A stretch of 64,000 bases of DNA from Bradyrhizobium sp. CB82 (GCF_029714405.1 NZ_CP121650.1:1364001-1428000), one strand, 5' to 3'; positions 15,933-25,319 are shown, counted from the first letter of the stretch. A program made the numbers and translations. The notes: generated by a model from the letters alone, not told the origin.

Positions 15933-18197
15933 TCAGAACTTCACATTGATAGACAACTCGGCCGTGCGCGGCATGCCCAGCAACCATTGCCCGGCGTAAG
16001 GCGCCGAGGTCGCATAGACAGTGTCGAACAGGTTATAGAGTCGGAAGGCGACGGTGGTGCGCGCATCCGGCTTCCAGCGGATCCCGCCATTGACGACTGC
16101 ATAGCCGGGACGCCGAAGGGTATTGGCATCGTCCGAAAAAGTTCGGCCCACGATCTGAACGCCGCCATAGACGGACCAGTTGGAGGCGAAGTCCCACGTG
16201 ACCCAGACGTTCGATACCTGCTCCGGCACATTCCTCGGAATATTGCCTGCGTAGCTCACGATCTTGCCGCTCACCATCTGGCTGAAATTGTCGTATCTCG
16301 CCTGCAGCAGCGCCAGATTGGCGTCTATCCGCCAGCCGTCATTCGGGGCAAGACCAATCGAGGCCTCGACCCCGCGCGATGATTGCTGGCCGACCTGCAA
16401 TGCGACACCGGCAGGATTGCTTGGGTCGGGGACCAGAAGATTGTTCTTGACGATCTGGTAGCCTGCCAGTGTCCATTCGCCGCGACCGCCCCAAAACGAT
16501 TGCTTGACCCCGACTTCGATTTGTTTGCCGGCGGCGAGCTGGAAGGTCTTTTGCGTCGCCGGTAGCGAAATCAGGTTTGTGACGGGATCGACGGCCGTCG
16601 CATACTGCCCGTAGAACGCCAGGTTTGGAATCGGCGTGTACACCGCGCCGGTGCGCCAGCTCGTGCCCGACAGCGCGGTATCGAAACTATTCGCCGGTGT
16701 TTTGTAGTCGCTGCGGCCGACCTCCGGCTGGTCGAACCGCACGCCACTCACGAGGGACAGCTTGTCGGTCAGCGACAATCGGTCCTCGGCGAACAGCGCG
16801 TATTGATTGACGATTGCCTTGTAGCCAGGAGTGGTCGGCGTCGTCGTGGTCGAAAAATAACCCAGGTCGACGGCATCGAGGCTGACCGAGGATGTCCCGC
16901 CATAGGGCGAATTGTTGGTGTGAGTGAAGTCGATCCTGTTGATATCGAAACCGGCGACGAACTCGTTCGCAAGGCCGAGCACATGGCCGCGAAACGTCGC
17001 GTCCATCCGGTTGCCGGCCTGCGCTTGGTCGTGAAAAATCTCGATATAGTTGGTCCGCGTGATGAGTTGGGTAGCGGGATTCCACGCATAGCTCTCAACG
17101 TCACGCCAGTGCCGATGGCTGGTCAGGTAGTAAAGTGTGTCATGGACCGTAATGCCGTCCGCGACGTCCCATTCGGTCTTGAACTGCGTCCAGTTGTCCT
17201 CATAGTGGATCGCGCTGTCGAGCACGTTGTAATTCTTGAATCGCAGCCTGTCGTCGATAGCGCTATTGATCAGGGGGGTCCCGAAGTAGCGCGACGGGCT
17301 TCGGTTGCCGTAGTCCTCTGACAGAGTGAACGCGAGATTGTCGGCGGCCTGCACCCGCACCGCTGCAGAGATCGCCAGATTGGACGTCTTGTCACGATCG
17401 ACCCAGCCGTCCGACATGTTGCCGGTAGCTGTGAGGCGATAGGATATGTTGGGATCGATCGCACCACCGCTATCCACGGCAAGGCGTCGCGCCATGTTGC
17501 TGTCGAGTGACGCTTCGGCATCGTTGTAGGTCGTTGTAATCGGCTTCTTCGGGATCACGTTGATGATGCCACCGATGGCGCCCTCGCCGTAGAGCACAGA
17601 GGTCGGCCCGCGCATGACCTCGATGCGCTCCGCCGACCAGGTGTCGAACGGAAAGGTCACGGTTCCAGCCCCGACGTAGAGGCGTGTGCCGTCGTACAGT
17701 GTCATCACCGAATTGCTGCCGGCGAAACCGCGAGTGCTGAAGGAGAGACCGCCGTTGCCGGGGGCGGGGCTTGCAGTGAAGCCCGCTGCATTCTGGGCCA
17801 CGGCATCGGTGACGCTATGCTGGCCACGATCCTCGATGGTCTGCGACGTAATTGTCTCGACGCTGGCAGGTGTTTGCAGCGGCGTGAGGCTGAGGCGGCT
17901 CGCGCTCGTATTCTGCTCAGTTAACTTGAGCGTCGACGGCGAGCCGTCGGAGCCTGCGACCGTCGGTACTGCGCGAGGCGTTGCCGCCGGCTTTGACTGC
18001 GACCGCGACGCCGTGGCGGAACGTTTGCCGTCCGGGCGGCCCGGCCTTGCCGCACGTTCTTGGGGCGGACGGACCACGACCGGCGGCAGGTTTTGAATCG
18101 GGTGAACTTGCTGTGCCTTAGCAGTGCAAGTCCCGAACGGCAGAGCTGTAAGAAGGAAGGTGAAAGCAAGCAGGTCGGCGCGCAGCCGCCTCGGCAT
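15933..18197 (-). CDS. TonB-dependent outer-membrane receptor, riboswitch controlled
   Basis: This ~754-residue receptor has a signal peptide (MPRRLRADLLAFTFLLTAL, cleaved near AKAQQ), a disordered Pro/Arg-rich stretch, a TonB plug (TPASVETITSQTIEDRG, FSTRGFAGSNSVMTLYDGTR, ERIEVMRGPTSVLYGEGAIG GIINVIPK) and a 22-strand barrel ending in the aromatic LSINVKF. By plug and barrel it resembles siderophore receptors. It is preceded by a cobalamin riboswitch, so the cargo may be a corrinoid, cobalt chelate or metallophore. ATG 18197 was chosen for its signal peptide; the upstream in-frame ATG at 18239 is less likely. Confidence 0.88.
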   Translation of the reverse strand: MPRRLRADLLAFTFLLTALPFGTCTAKAQQVHPIQNLPPVVVRPPQERAARPGRPDGKRSATASRSQSKPAATPRAVPTVAGSDGSPSTLKLTEQNTSASRLSLTPLQTPASVETITSQTIEDRGQHSVTDAVAQNAAGFTASPAPGNGGLSFSTRGFAGSNSVMTLYDGTRLYVGAGTVTFPFDTWSAERIEVMRGPTSVLYGEGAIGGIINVIPKKPITTTYNDAEASLDSNMARRLAVDSGGAIDPNISYRLTATGNMSDGWVDRDKTSNLAISAAVRVQAADNLAFTLSEDYGNRSPSRYFGTPLINSAIDDRLRFKNYNVLDSAIHYEDNWTQFKTEWDVADGITVHDTLYYLTSHRHWRDVESYAWNPATQLITRTNYIEIFHDQAQAGNRMDATFRGHVLGLANEFVAGFDINRIDFTHTNNSPYGGTSSVSLDAVDLGYFSTTTTPTTPGYKAIVNQYALFAEDRLSLTDKLSLVSGVRFDQPEVGRSDYKTPANSFDTALSGTSWRTGAVYTPIPNLAFYGQYATAVDPVTNLISLPATQKTFQLAAGKQIEVGVKQSFWGGRGEWTLAGYQIVKNNLLVPDPSNPAGVALQVGQQSSRGVEASIGLAPNDGWRIDANLALLQARYDNFSQMVSGKIVSYAGNIPRNVPEQVSNVWVTWDFASNWSVYGGVQIVGRTFSDDANTLRRPGYAVVNGGIRWKPDARTTVAFRLYNLFDTVYATSAPYAGQWLLGMPRTAELSINVKF

Positions 18198-18336
18198 AAT
18201 GGGAAACACGAATAGACCTCGGCATGACGTCGGTGGCACGTCACAGCGAACGAGGTCTCACCTGGACGTAGTCGGATCTACGCAAGGTGAAAGCAATGTC
18301 TGTACTCCCCGACCGACATTTTCGCGTGTGACCACG

Positions 18337-18517
18337 GCTGACGGCAGGTCTCCTGGCTCGCGGGTCCTAACCTTCCGTCGCCTTCCCAGGACCGAGTTTC
18401 CCAGTGGCCTATGACGAAAGATTCGCCGCTTACAGTTGCGGGGGCAGCCGCGGCATGAGGGAAATCCCCGCACCGCATTCCCTTTTGATCCCCGTGAGGG
18501 GAACCGTCGGTTGTCAC
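18337..18517 (-). promoter_or_regulatory. Cobalamin (B12) riboswitch
   Basis: Read on the minus strand, this holds the hallmarks of the AdoCbl riboswitch in order: GGAATGCGGTGCGGGGA, the B12 box GCCGCGGCTGCCCCCGCAAC then TGTAAGCGG, CCACTGGGAAACTCGG, GGGAAGGCGACGGA and GACCCGCGAGCCAGGAGACC then TGCCGTCAGC. It lies about 140 bp upstream of the receptor start. It is expected to repress the receptor and PepSY genes when cobalamin is plentiful. Confidence 0.93.
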
Positions 18518-18559
18518 CGTAGAAGTTGGCGAGGCGCGGAGTCAATCCCTCCCTGAAGC

Positions 18560-19082
18560 AGAGCATCCTTTAGTTGTTCGCCGAGCAGGTCCACCGAGCG
18601 AGATAATAACCGGCGCGAAATGTCCGGGTTGGGCAAAGAGGCGAGTTCGTGGTTAAGGCCGCTATGGATGCAGGCGGAAACTTGCAGCTACAAGCCCAGC
18701 CGCGGGCGACTGCGCGACATCGTGCGAGAGTTTGCCGCCGCATCCAGCGCGGTGGAAGGATTTAAGAGCCTTCACCTGCACCAGTACGTCATAGGCTGGC
18801 CGCTCGGATTGCGCCGGCGGTGGCCCTTGATATGGCTCCCAACCTTCTTGGATTTCCAGCCGCGCAATTGTTTAAATATGGTTCTGGAATGTGAGGCCAA
18901 TAGAGCGCGAGGCGCGAAAGCAGGTTTTGGAGGGCAGTAGGCAACCGCAAGAATCCAGGCAAAGCTCAAGCCTGAAACGCCATGCTGTATGCTGTATTGT
19001 CCAGCGCGCTTGTTGGGAAGCTCAGAGCGCATCTCGTGCCTTGCCGGCCAAGGTTGATGCTCGGTAGCGCGAAAAGACTGCG
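18560..19082. other. Intergenic, no supported gene
   Basis: A stretch between the riboswitch promoter region and the first copy of the LuxR module. Open frames on both strands (for example 18620-18940) have no recognisable motifs or start sites. No RNA gene was seen. Confidence 0.45.
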
Positions 19083-19665
19083 CATTGCCTCCATCGCACG
19101 CAGAATTTCTGAAATGTAGGCCCAGAAATCGGCGAACTTCGACTTTGAGGGGCGATAATATCGCCCGGGACGGAGGGAAACGAAAGCTGCGGGTCGACTC
19201 TGTGGGGGAAGAGACTTGAGGACGAGGCGGAGCGGCCTCTGCACTCAAGAATTTGCCTTAACCGTGGCAACCGATCGCGAAAGAGAGATCCGACAGTTGA
19301 CGGAGCTGGTCGATCGTGCCGCATTCCCATGTGAGGTGCGATCTTGCTTTCGCATGACGCGCGTTGGTGTCTTAGACGATCTCGCTTGATTTCTTTGAGG
19401 CAATGCACCCGGGCCGAACATGATCGAGATGCTCGAAGTTTCCGGGGACCCTCGACGAAACGGTCGAGCGAGACCTTGGGCGCTGAGCGGCGTTTGAGGC
19501 TGATAGATGCCGATCTATATAACGGCGATCCTCAAATTGAGTGTCGCTGACTTTCTGCGGAGCAGAAGTGCTTGCTTCCTGCGTGGCCGTGGCCCAACCG
19601 CGCCATGATCATACGATCCGTCGTCTATCCGTCTTCTATCTGGATGAGAGAGTATTCCGCGAACA

Positions 19666-19677
19666 TCCCAAATGGGA
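19666..19677. promoter_or_regulatory. TCCCAAATGGGA near-palindrome, site A
   Basis: This near-palindrome lies 115 bp upstream of the copy A regulator start and is preserved in copy B (29711). Closely similar sites are at 31212 and 32722. A candidate operator; the binding protein is unknown. Confidence 0.5.
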
Positions 19678-19791
19678 CTGTCCCCAGCGCTGCGTTTCAC
19701 TAAGAGTTGACACAATATGCCGACATTGGTGTCGCTTTCAGCCATGTGAAGCTTGGCGGAGACGCGCGCCAACTGATTTGTTGGGTCTCAA

Positions 19792-20423
19792 ATGCTCGAT
19801 GCGCGCCAGGGAAGCGTCCCTATCTACCAGCCGGCGATGACTCCTAAGGAGTACTCGAGCGTCCTCATTGCGCTCGATTTGATAAATCACCCCGCAATTT
19901 TGCTCGATCGAGACGGCTCAGTGTTGGCTGTGAGCGGTAAGGCCTCAAAGGTCTTTGACAGTGAGTTCTCCGTGCGTGGGCGCCGGATCTATGTGGCAGA
20001 CTGTCAATCGCGAATGAAACTGGACGCGCTGCTGGATCGCGCCCGGCTGGTCTCGGAGAAGCAAGTGCCCTCAGTTTCACATCTCGCAGTCAATCGTGCC
20101 AGTCGTCGACCGATCGTGATGGAAGCTATCCTGCGAAGTTCTGGATCCAGCAGCCTGCTTGTGACGTGAGCGTTGTTCTTCTCCTGACGGACTTGGATGA
20201 AATGCCGGTCATTTCACAAGGGTCGCTCATGGAAGTCTTCGGCTTGACTCCTGTTCAAGCGCAACTGGCATCGTTGTTGGCAAAGGGAAGGTCGCTGGAG
20301 GAAATCGCTCGCGAGATGAACATCTCTCCAGGAACAGCCAGGAACCACCTTAAGGCTGTGTTTCTACGGACCGCGACCAGGCGCCAGGGCGAGTTGGTCT
20401 CGCTGTTATCTCGGCTGCGATAA
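19792..20423 (+). pseudogene. LuxR-type regulator, copy A, frameshifted
   Basis: It is nearly identical to the intact gene at 29837, but one base is missing in CAGCCTGC-TTGTGACG at about 20155. The first frame runs to TGA at 20169. The LuxR-type helix-turn-helix (LTPVQAQLASLLAKGRSLEE, then NISPGTARNHLKAVFLRTAT) is in the second frame, 20166-20423. The N-terminal PAS-like half and the DNA-binding half are therefore uncoupled. Reinitiation at 20166 could in principle yield a free DNA-binding domain. Confidence 0.85.
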
Positions 20424-20562
20424 ATGATGGCTCTGAATCAGGCCACGATAGGCATTGCTGACCTACCGATTATGTCTGCGCGGCGCCGATGGCTGTTCCG
20501 ATCCATGCACCAATTTATCAATTTCTTTGCTGCGGGCGTTTCTTCTGACCATCTTTGGGGCC

Positions 20563-20720
20563 ATGAACAAGTCGATTGATCGGGAGAAGCCTGCCCGAGG
20601 GACGACGAGTCACACGAAGGGCGTGGTGGCTAACCTTGCGTGGGCTGGCTCCCGTCCGACAAAGTCAAATTTCGATGCCGCGTCGCTGACGCTCATTGTA
20701 TTGTTCAGCGCAGCTGGCCG
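20563..20720 (+). pseudogene. Small membrane protein gene, copy A, degenerate
   Basis: The frame begins MNKSIDREKPARGTTSHTKG like the intact copy at 30616, and keeps LTLIVLFSAAG, but then departs from it. The remaining TM segment (LSIALAFYW in copy B) is lost to indels. It sits 140 bp downstream of the broken regulator, the same spacing as in copy B. It is not expected to be functional. Confidence 0.65.
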
Positions 20721-20937
20721 CTCATCCGCATTGTCAGCGACCTCGTTCCCAGTGCGGCTGGAATTTGGCACCAAGCGCCAACGGCGGCCTTGGTGCAAGC
20801 AAGTATGTGCGTCGATTGCCGCGCCGACGGCGATGATCCTCGGGTGTGAGTTCTTGATTGCGGTTGACGTCGCGAGATGAACGCGATCATCGCGCTGATG
20901 ATCAAGTCATTGAATTCCCTAGCACATTCGCGATTGT

Positions 20938-21068
20938 GGCACCTTTAGGCGCCAATATCCGAGTTTACGGTAGCTTAAGGTGCCAAATGATTGACAAACC
21001 GAATAACGCAATTATATTGTTGGAGCCATAAGACGCCAAAAAGTCGTTTAATGGAGCCTTAAGACGCC
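20938..21068. promoter_or_regulatory. hipBA operator array (four related sites)
   Basis: Four related imperfect palindromes occur: GGCACCTTTAGGCGCC (20938-20953), a half-degenerate AGCTTAAGGTGCC (20972-20984), GGAGCCATAAGACGCC (21022-21037) and GGAGCCTTAAGACGCC (21053-21068). The last ends at the hipB start codon and contains its GGAG ribosome site. They bracket the promoter at 20991-21018. HipB-type antitoxins bind such repeats to autoregulate. Confidence 0.75.
20991..21018 (+). promoter_or_regulatory. hipBA promoter (-35 TTGACA, -10 TATATT)
   Basis: TTGACA at 20991-20996 and TATATT at 21013-21018 are 16 bp apart, a strong sigma-70-like promoter. It lies between operator sites 2 and 3 and about 50 bp before the hipB start, so bound HipB would block it. 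Confidence 0.65.
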
Positions 21069-21410
21069 ATGCCTCCTCGGAGCCAACTTATCAGTGCGCC
21101 TCCTTCGGCCGTTCAGGAGGCGATCAAGCGCCTAGGAAACAACCTTCGGACCGCACGCCTGCGCCGCAACCTGAGCCATGCGGAGCTGGCAGCCAAGTTG
21201 GGGGTAGATCGTCACGTCATCGCTGACGCGGAGAACGGCAAATTGAGCACGAGTGCCGGCGTGTATGTTGGCATGCTGTGGGCGATGAACCTGCTCGCGT
21301 CGCTTGCCGACGTTGCCAACCCGAAGAACGATGAGGAGGGACTTGCTCTAAGCGGCCTCGATGAGCGTGAACGTGCGCGACAAGGGAGGGGACCAAGCAA
21401 TGCCTTCTGA
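21069..21410 (+). CDS. hipB: HipB-type antitoxin, XRE family
   Basis: This 113-residue protein has an XRE helix-turn-helix (LGNNLRTARLRRNLSHAELA, then KLGVDRHVIADAENGKLSTS, about residues 22-70). It lies immediately upstream of hipA, overlapping its start. It should bind the repeated operators at 20938-21068 and neutralise HipA. ATG 21069 abuts the last operator. The N-terminal 20 residues are disordered. Confidence 0.88.
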   Translation: MPPRSQLISAPPSAVQEAIKRLGNNLRTARLRRNLSHAELAAKLGVDRHVIADAENGKLSTSAGVYVGMLWAMNLLASLADVANPKNDEEGLALSGLDERERARQGRGPSNAF

Positions 21411-22743
21411 GGAGTGTTTCGTCTACATCACGCTGCCAAGCCAGACAGAACCGGTTACGGCGGGGCGGTACCAGCTCGACACGACACGCCAAGGTGCTGC
21501 TGTCGGACAATTCGTCTATGGCCGCAGCTATCTTGAGCGAAAGGATCGCGTCGAGTTCGATCCGGTCGAGCTCAAGATTCAAGTCCCTCCGTTCCGGACA
21601 ACGAAGCTGCGCGGCAATTTTGGAGCGTTGCGGGACAGCTCTCCGGACGCATGGGGCCGCAAGCTGATCGAAACTCGTTTGGGTAATCCATCGCCGAGCG
21701 AGATTCAATACCTGCTCAATTCACCCGATGATCGCGCCGGCGCTTTAGGCTTCGGTCTCAACGTGCAACCACCGGCACCTGTTCGTGCGTTCAACAAAAC
21801 GCTGGATTTGGCGCGGTTGATCGAGGTGGCCGACCAGATCGTCGCCGCCGAAAAGGATCCGTCTGCACCAGCACCAGCTGGAGCTGACGCCGAACAGGCC
21901 GAGGCGTTGATGCGCGCGGGCACCTCGATGGGAGGCGCGCGGCCGAAGGCTACCATCGAAGATGAGGATGCGCTTTGGCTCGCGAAATTCCCGCATCGCG
22001 ATGATCGATGGAATAACCCGCGGGTCGAACATGCCATGCTGACCCTTGCTCGCGAGTGCGGGATCTCGTGCGCGGAGAGCCAGATGACCACGATCGGCGA
22101 CAAGGACGTCGTCTTGATCAAGCGGTTTGATCGGAATAAGGCCGAGAAGGGCTACCTTCGCAGCAGGATGGTGAGCGCCTTGACGCTGCTCGATGCCGAT
22201 GACACGCCCGACACCGTCGATAAGCGTCAAAAATGGTCGTATCTTCTGCTGGCTGACGAAATCCGACGAGCCGCATCCGGAAGTCAGTCGAAGGATCTGC
22301 CAGAGCTGTTTCGGCGGGTGTGCTTCAATGCTCTCATCTCCAACACCGACGATCATCCACGCAACCATGCCATTTTGGCAAAGGATCAGGCCTGGTCGCT
22401 CTCGCCGGCATACGACCTCACACCGAACCCGATGATTGCCTTGGAGCGCCGGGACCTGGCGATGGCATTTGGCAACTGGGGACGATACGCCAACCGGTTC
22501 AATTTGCTGTCGCAGTGTGAACGCTTTCTCCTGTCCAAAGATGAGGCAACGGCAATCGTCGACGGCATGAAAGCGACCATTGGGGAGTCCTGGTATCGCG
22601 TCTGCCGACAGGTGGGCGTCAGCGAGCGGGACTGCGAATTGATCCGCAGCGCGTTCGTTTACGAAGGCTTCGGTTACGATTTGGCGGATCCGACGATCGC
22701 AACCGATGACGCGGAAGAACTGCCGACAACCCGCCCGCGCTAA
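21400..22743 (+). CDS. hipA: HipA-type serine/threonine kinase toxin
   Basis: This 447-residue HipA-family kinase has an N-terminal subdomain 1 (ITLPSQTEPVTAGRYQLD and the FVYGRSYL pattern), a glycine/serine loop TSMGGARPKA, the kinase core WLAKFPHRDDRWNNPRVEHA, the catalytic NTDDHPRNHAI and the metal site LSPAYDLTPNP. HipA kinases in other bacteria phosphorylate glutamyl-tRNA synthetase and cause growth arrest. ATG 21400, overlapping hipB by 11 bp, was preferred over the in-frame 21361 because it starts at the conserved strand. All key residues seem present. Confidence 0.9.
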   Translation: MPSEECFVYITLPSQTEPVTAGRYQLDTTRQGAAVGQFVYGRSYLERKDRVEFDPVELKIQVPPFRTTKLRGNFGALRDSSPDAWGRKLIETRLGNPSPSEIQYLLNSPDDRAGALGFGLNVQPPAPVRAFNKTLDLARLIEVADQIVAAEKDPSAPAPAGADAEQAEALMRAGTSMGGARPKATIEDEDALWLAKFPHRDDRWNNPRVEHAMLTLARECGISCAESQMTTIGDKDVVLIKRFDRNKAEKGYLRSRMVSALTLLDADDTPDTVDKRQKWSYLLLADEIRRAASGSQSKDLPELFRRVCFNALISNTDDHPRNHAILAKDQAWSLSPAYDLTPNPMIALERRDLAMAFGNWGRYANRFNLLSQCERFLLSKDEATAIVDGMKATIGESWYRVCRQVGVSERDCELIRSAFVYEGFGYDLADPTIATDDAEELPTTRPR

Positions 22744-22832
22744 AGCGAATGGGAAATCTCTGGAAGTGCGATGATCGCGCGCTCGTCAGGTGTGACCACT
22801 AGAAGGCGCCAACCGATGGTGGACACAGGTTC

Positions 22833-23220
22833 CTAGTCCTGGGCTTGGCCGGAGGAACGCCCGAGATGACCGATGATATCTGCGTAGCGGCCAGCTGTTT
22901 CCATGCAGCGGACCAACTGCGCCAGGATCGGTAGCTTGCCGCTGGCTGTGCGAAACGCCTCATAGGTTCGCTTATCGACATAGATGACATCGGCATAGGG
23001 CGCCAGTAGTCTGCCACCGTCGGCAGCTTGCCCCAGCGCTTGCCGGCGCTCGACTGACTGCCGTCGTCTCGAAGGATTGGCAAAACGCCGCCGCGGTCCG
23101 GTAAGTGTAATGCCGAGCCGCTCCGCGTGGACAGAAGCGGGGGCTCTCTTTGGTATCGGGCAGGATCGCGAAAAATCTACGGTGCAGGCGGAGAGCGGCT
23201 TGCCCCGGCTGGGAGACTCA
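22833..23220 (-). pseudogene. Decayed gene, tandem-duplication frameshift
   Basis: The minus strand carries a coding-like frame ending ADVIYVDKRTYEAFRTASGK and LPILAQLVRCMETAGRYADI, stop at 22833. Upstream, another frame reads FFAILPDTKESPRFCPRGAA and TAAAFCQSFETTAV. The two join if one copy of an AGTC tandem duplication (GCAGTCAGTCGAG, near 23055) is removed. No start codon remains. The family is not recognised. Confidence 0.5.
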
Positions 23221-23263
23221 CTCTAAGCACGAAACACGGTACAACTTCGCGGCGATCTGAAGA

Positions 23264-23455
23264 ATGTCGAAGAGTGGCCCTAATTTGCCTGCGAACGGAT
23301 ATGCAATCATCGTTGATGGTCACGTGAAAACCGAGTTCGCGACCAGAGAGGGGGTAGAAGTTGGGGCGAAGGATTTGAAGCGCCGATTTCCCATGCTGCA
23401 GGTCGAGATCTACGATGCAGCTGCGCAAGCCACGCGGCATCTGAGTGCGCCGTAA
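23264..23455 (+). CDS. Small conserved rhizobial protein
   Basis: This 63-residue protein, ANGYAIIVDGHVKTEFATRE then GAKDLKRRFPMLQVEIYDA, has the look of a small soluble alpha/beta protein that recurs in Bradyrhizobium genomes (from memory, not searched). ATG 23264 is preceded by GAAGAAT. No neighbours suggest a role. Confidence 0.65.
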   Translation: MSKSGPNLPANGYAIIVDGHVKTEFATREGVEVGAKDLKRRFPMLQVEIYDAAAQATRHLSAP

Positions 23456-23519
23456 ATTGCCGGTGTGACACCGGGCATTTAGGTTCGATCAACCGGCATC
23501 CATTTTGCTAAGTTAGGTG

Positions 23520-23741
23520 ATGGCAAAGGCCGAATCAGAACGCGCGATTCGAGCTTTGGCAAGGACGTGGTATGACACGCTTGCCGAAGGGGACCGTAAG
23601 CATCCGAGCTTCTCTGCGTTCAAAAAGTGGCTCTCCGGCAACCATTATTCGCACTACTTGAATTTCCGCTCCCGGATGGGAGCGGACTACGACGCTGAGA
23701 TGTGGTTCGACGACGAACTCGGGCAGACCTGGCGGAGGTGA
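23520..23741 (+). CDS. Small hypothetical protein
   Basis: This 73-residue protein (from ATG 23520; GTG 23517 is possible) has a helical, charged sequence with FSAFKKWLSGNHYSHYLNFR and a C-terminal WFDDELGQTWRR. It is likely soluble. Its stop is 3 bp before the TTG start of the next gene, suggesting an operon. Function is unknown. Confidence 0.65.
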   Translation: MAKAESERAIRALARTWYDTLAEGDRKHPSFSAFKKWLSGNHYSHYLNFRSRMGADYDAEMWFDDELGQTWRR

Positions 23742-23744
23742 GGC

Positions 23745-24505
23745 TTGGGTCAAGAGACACGGCGCCCGGAATGGGGAAACATTTCGCAGATCGTATCTGC
23801 GCTCTGCGCCTTGGCGCTGGCCATCTGGCCATTTACGGGTTCTTCTTTTCGAAGACCTCGCAGGCATTCGTGAGCTACCTCCAATCGGAGTTGGCATTGC
23901 GCAATATACGTATCGTGAGCCTGGAGCAGACCGAAAAGGACCTGCAGCGCTCCATTGCGGAAAGTCAGGTGAGCTTGAGCAGCTTGACCGAACAGAAAGC
24001 CAGGCTGGAACGGCTGATTGCCGAGCTCCAGATCGCGCAACAAGGTTACGCCAAGCAAGTACAGGAACTCGGTTCCCAGCTCGTCGGCACGACGTTCTCG
24101 CTCGTTCGGGAAAAGATACTGGTCAGCAAGGCGACCCTTCTATCGGAGTTGGACGTCTTGGAATTGAAAATTCAGACTGACTGGTACGACAAGGGCGTAC
24201 CGTCACAGACGGTCAGGCCCTGGCAATCCTACCTCAAGACGCTACAGAACAAGATGTCTGAGCTTCCCGAAGCGGATAGAACAATGGGCAAAGCGGTCCT
24301 GGATAAGTTCGTCCAGCAATGTAACAGCTTAAGCTCAGTCGTAATCCAAGTGCCGGCCATGCGGGTCGCCTCAAGCGAGAGCTTATCTGCCTATGATTAC
24401 AATATCGACAGGCATCCGGTCGGTATTCGCGCCAAGGCAATAGCCAATCAGATCCGCAAGGCCGAGGACGACATGCAAGCCTGCTTCAAATCCCTCGCTC
24501 AATAG
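23745..24505 (+). pseudogene. Membrane-anchored coiled-coil protein, apparent frameshift
   Basis: From TTG 23745 the frame encodes GQETRRPEWGNISQIVSALC then ALALAIWPFTGSSF, a natural N-terminus with one TM helix. Just after (about 23840) the frame is lost. A frame one base away continues SKTSQAFVSYLQSELALRN and a coiled coil (SLEQTEKDLQRSIAESQVSL and on), ending at 24505. A one-base indel in the TTCTTCTTTTCG run explains this. Without correction, only the soluble coiled-coil part could be made. It follows the gene at 23520 closely. Confidence 0.55.
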
Positions 24506-24529
24506 AAGCTGGCGGCATCGCAAGTGCCA

Positions 24530-24850
24530 GTGAAGCCTCCTGAACGGCTTTGACCTGCTCGCAAGCAGCGCCTCGAAATGGCCGCTTTGCCGAAGCGCCT
24601 TCAAAAGCATTTCAGCGTCGCCCGGAACCCCGGCAATGTCGATCTCGAACGGCATCTCAAGCACGTTTTCGTTCACGCGCACGATGTCGTCAGGGCAGAC
24701 CGGAACTCGTCCCATTCCGGCCAGGTGGCATAGCCAAGCGGTACGCCCTTGCGGATCGCATTGCGATCGGCGTGCGCGATCAGCTTGTTGCGGGCGGCCT
24801 TTTATCTTGTCGCGCAGCTTGTACGTGGTTTGCCAGAGTTGCGCCTGGAC
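24530..24850 (-). pseudogene. Remnant of a HEPN (AbiU2-like) domain gene
   Basis: The minus strand carries QLWQTTYKLRDKIK, then in another frame ARNKLIAHADRNAIRKGVPL and GYATWPEWDEF, then in a third DDIVRVNENVLEMPFEID. RNKLIAH fits the RN-x4-H motif of HEPN ribonuclease domains, and the HADR context resembles the AbiU2 type. Multiple frameshifts make it non-functional. No partner gene is nearby. Confidence 0.4.
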
Positions 24851-25031
24851 AAGCCGTGGTCGGCGAACGCTTGGTGCGGTGGCCACGCAGCGTGGCCTTG
24901 CAGTGCAGGCGGCGCGGCACCGAACGGGCACCGTGGGATAATCGACTAAGGCGCGCTCTTGGCTATTGTTTCTCGCTCAGGATGTATGCATTATTTCACT
25001 TTGGGCAAAGTTCATTTCCGTGGGGGGCACG

Positions 25032-25319
25032 ATGTGGCAGGGCATTCAGCGACGCTTCTATTCGATGATGTATTATTTCGGCCGGACGCCACCGACATCC
25101 GCCGAGATTGATGCGGCTTTCGAAAAAATAGAGAGCGAAGCAACGATCGCCGCCAACGATCCATTTTGTGACTGCCTGGTGAAGGCCGGCTCCACCATCA
25201 TCCAGTGCAAGACGAGAAGAACATCAACATGCGAAGCCATGGGCCAGCTCAGGCCTGACGTGAACACGAGCCCGCATGATGTTGGCTTCTGCAAGAGCGT
25301 GTCGGGGGGCTCGAAATGA
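25032..25319 (+). CDS. Small Cys-containing hypothetical protein
   Basis: This 95-residue protein from ATG 25032 (after GTGGGGGG) has two Cys-rich segments (DPFCDCLVKAG, CKTRRTSTCEAMG) in a helical N-terminus SAEIDAAFEKIESEATIAAN. Its stop overlaps the lipoprotein start as ATGA at 25316-25319, so the two are translationally coupled. Function is unknown. Confidence 0.6.
   Translation: MWQGIQRRFYSMMYYFGRTPPTSAEIDAAFEKIESEATIAANDPFCDCLVKAGSTIIQCKTRRTSTCEAMGQLRPDVNTSPHDVGFCKSVSGGSK

Larger units (their letters stand above)
19083..20720 (+). repeat. Long direct repeat, copy A (LuxR module)
   Basis: From about 19083 the sequence is similar to 29183 onward: an upstream region (GCAGAATTTCTGA, then a region around CATCCCAAATGGGACTGTC), the LuxR-type gene and the small membrane-protein gene. 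Identity is high in the regulator (roughly nine in ten bases by eye) and lower outside. Copy A is decayed; copy B is intact. Copies are in direct orientation about 10 kb apart. Confidence 0.85.

Noticed and set aside
18620..18940. 106-codon plus-strand frame after the riboswitch region
   Set aside because: No motif, no ribosome site and atypical composition; not supportable as a gene.
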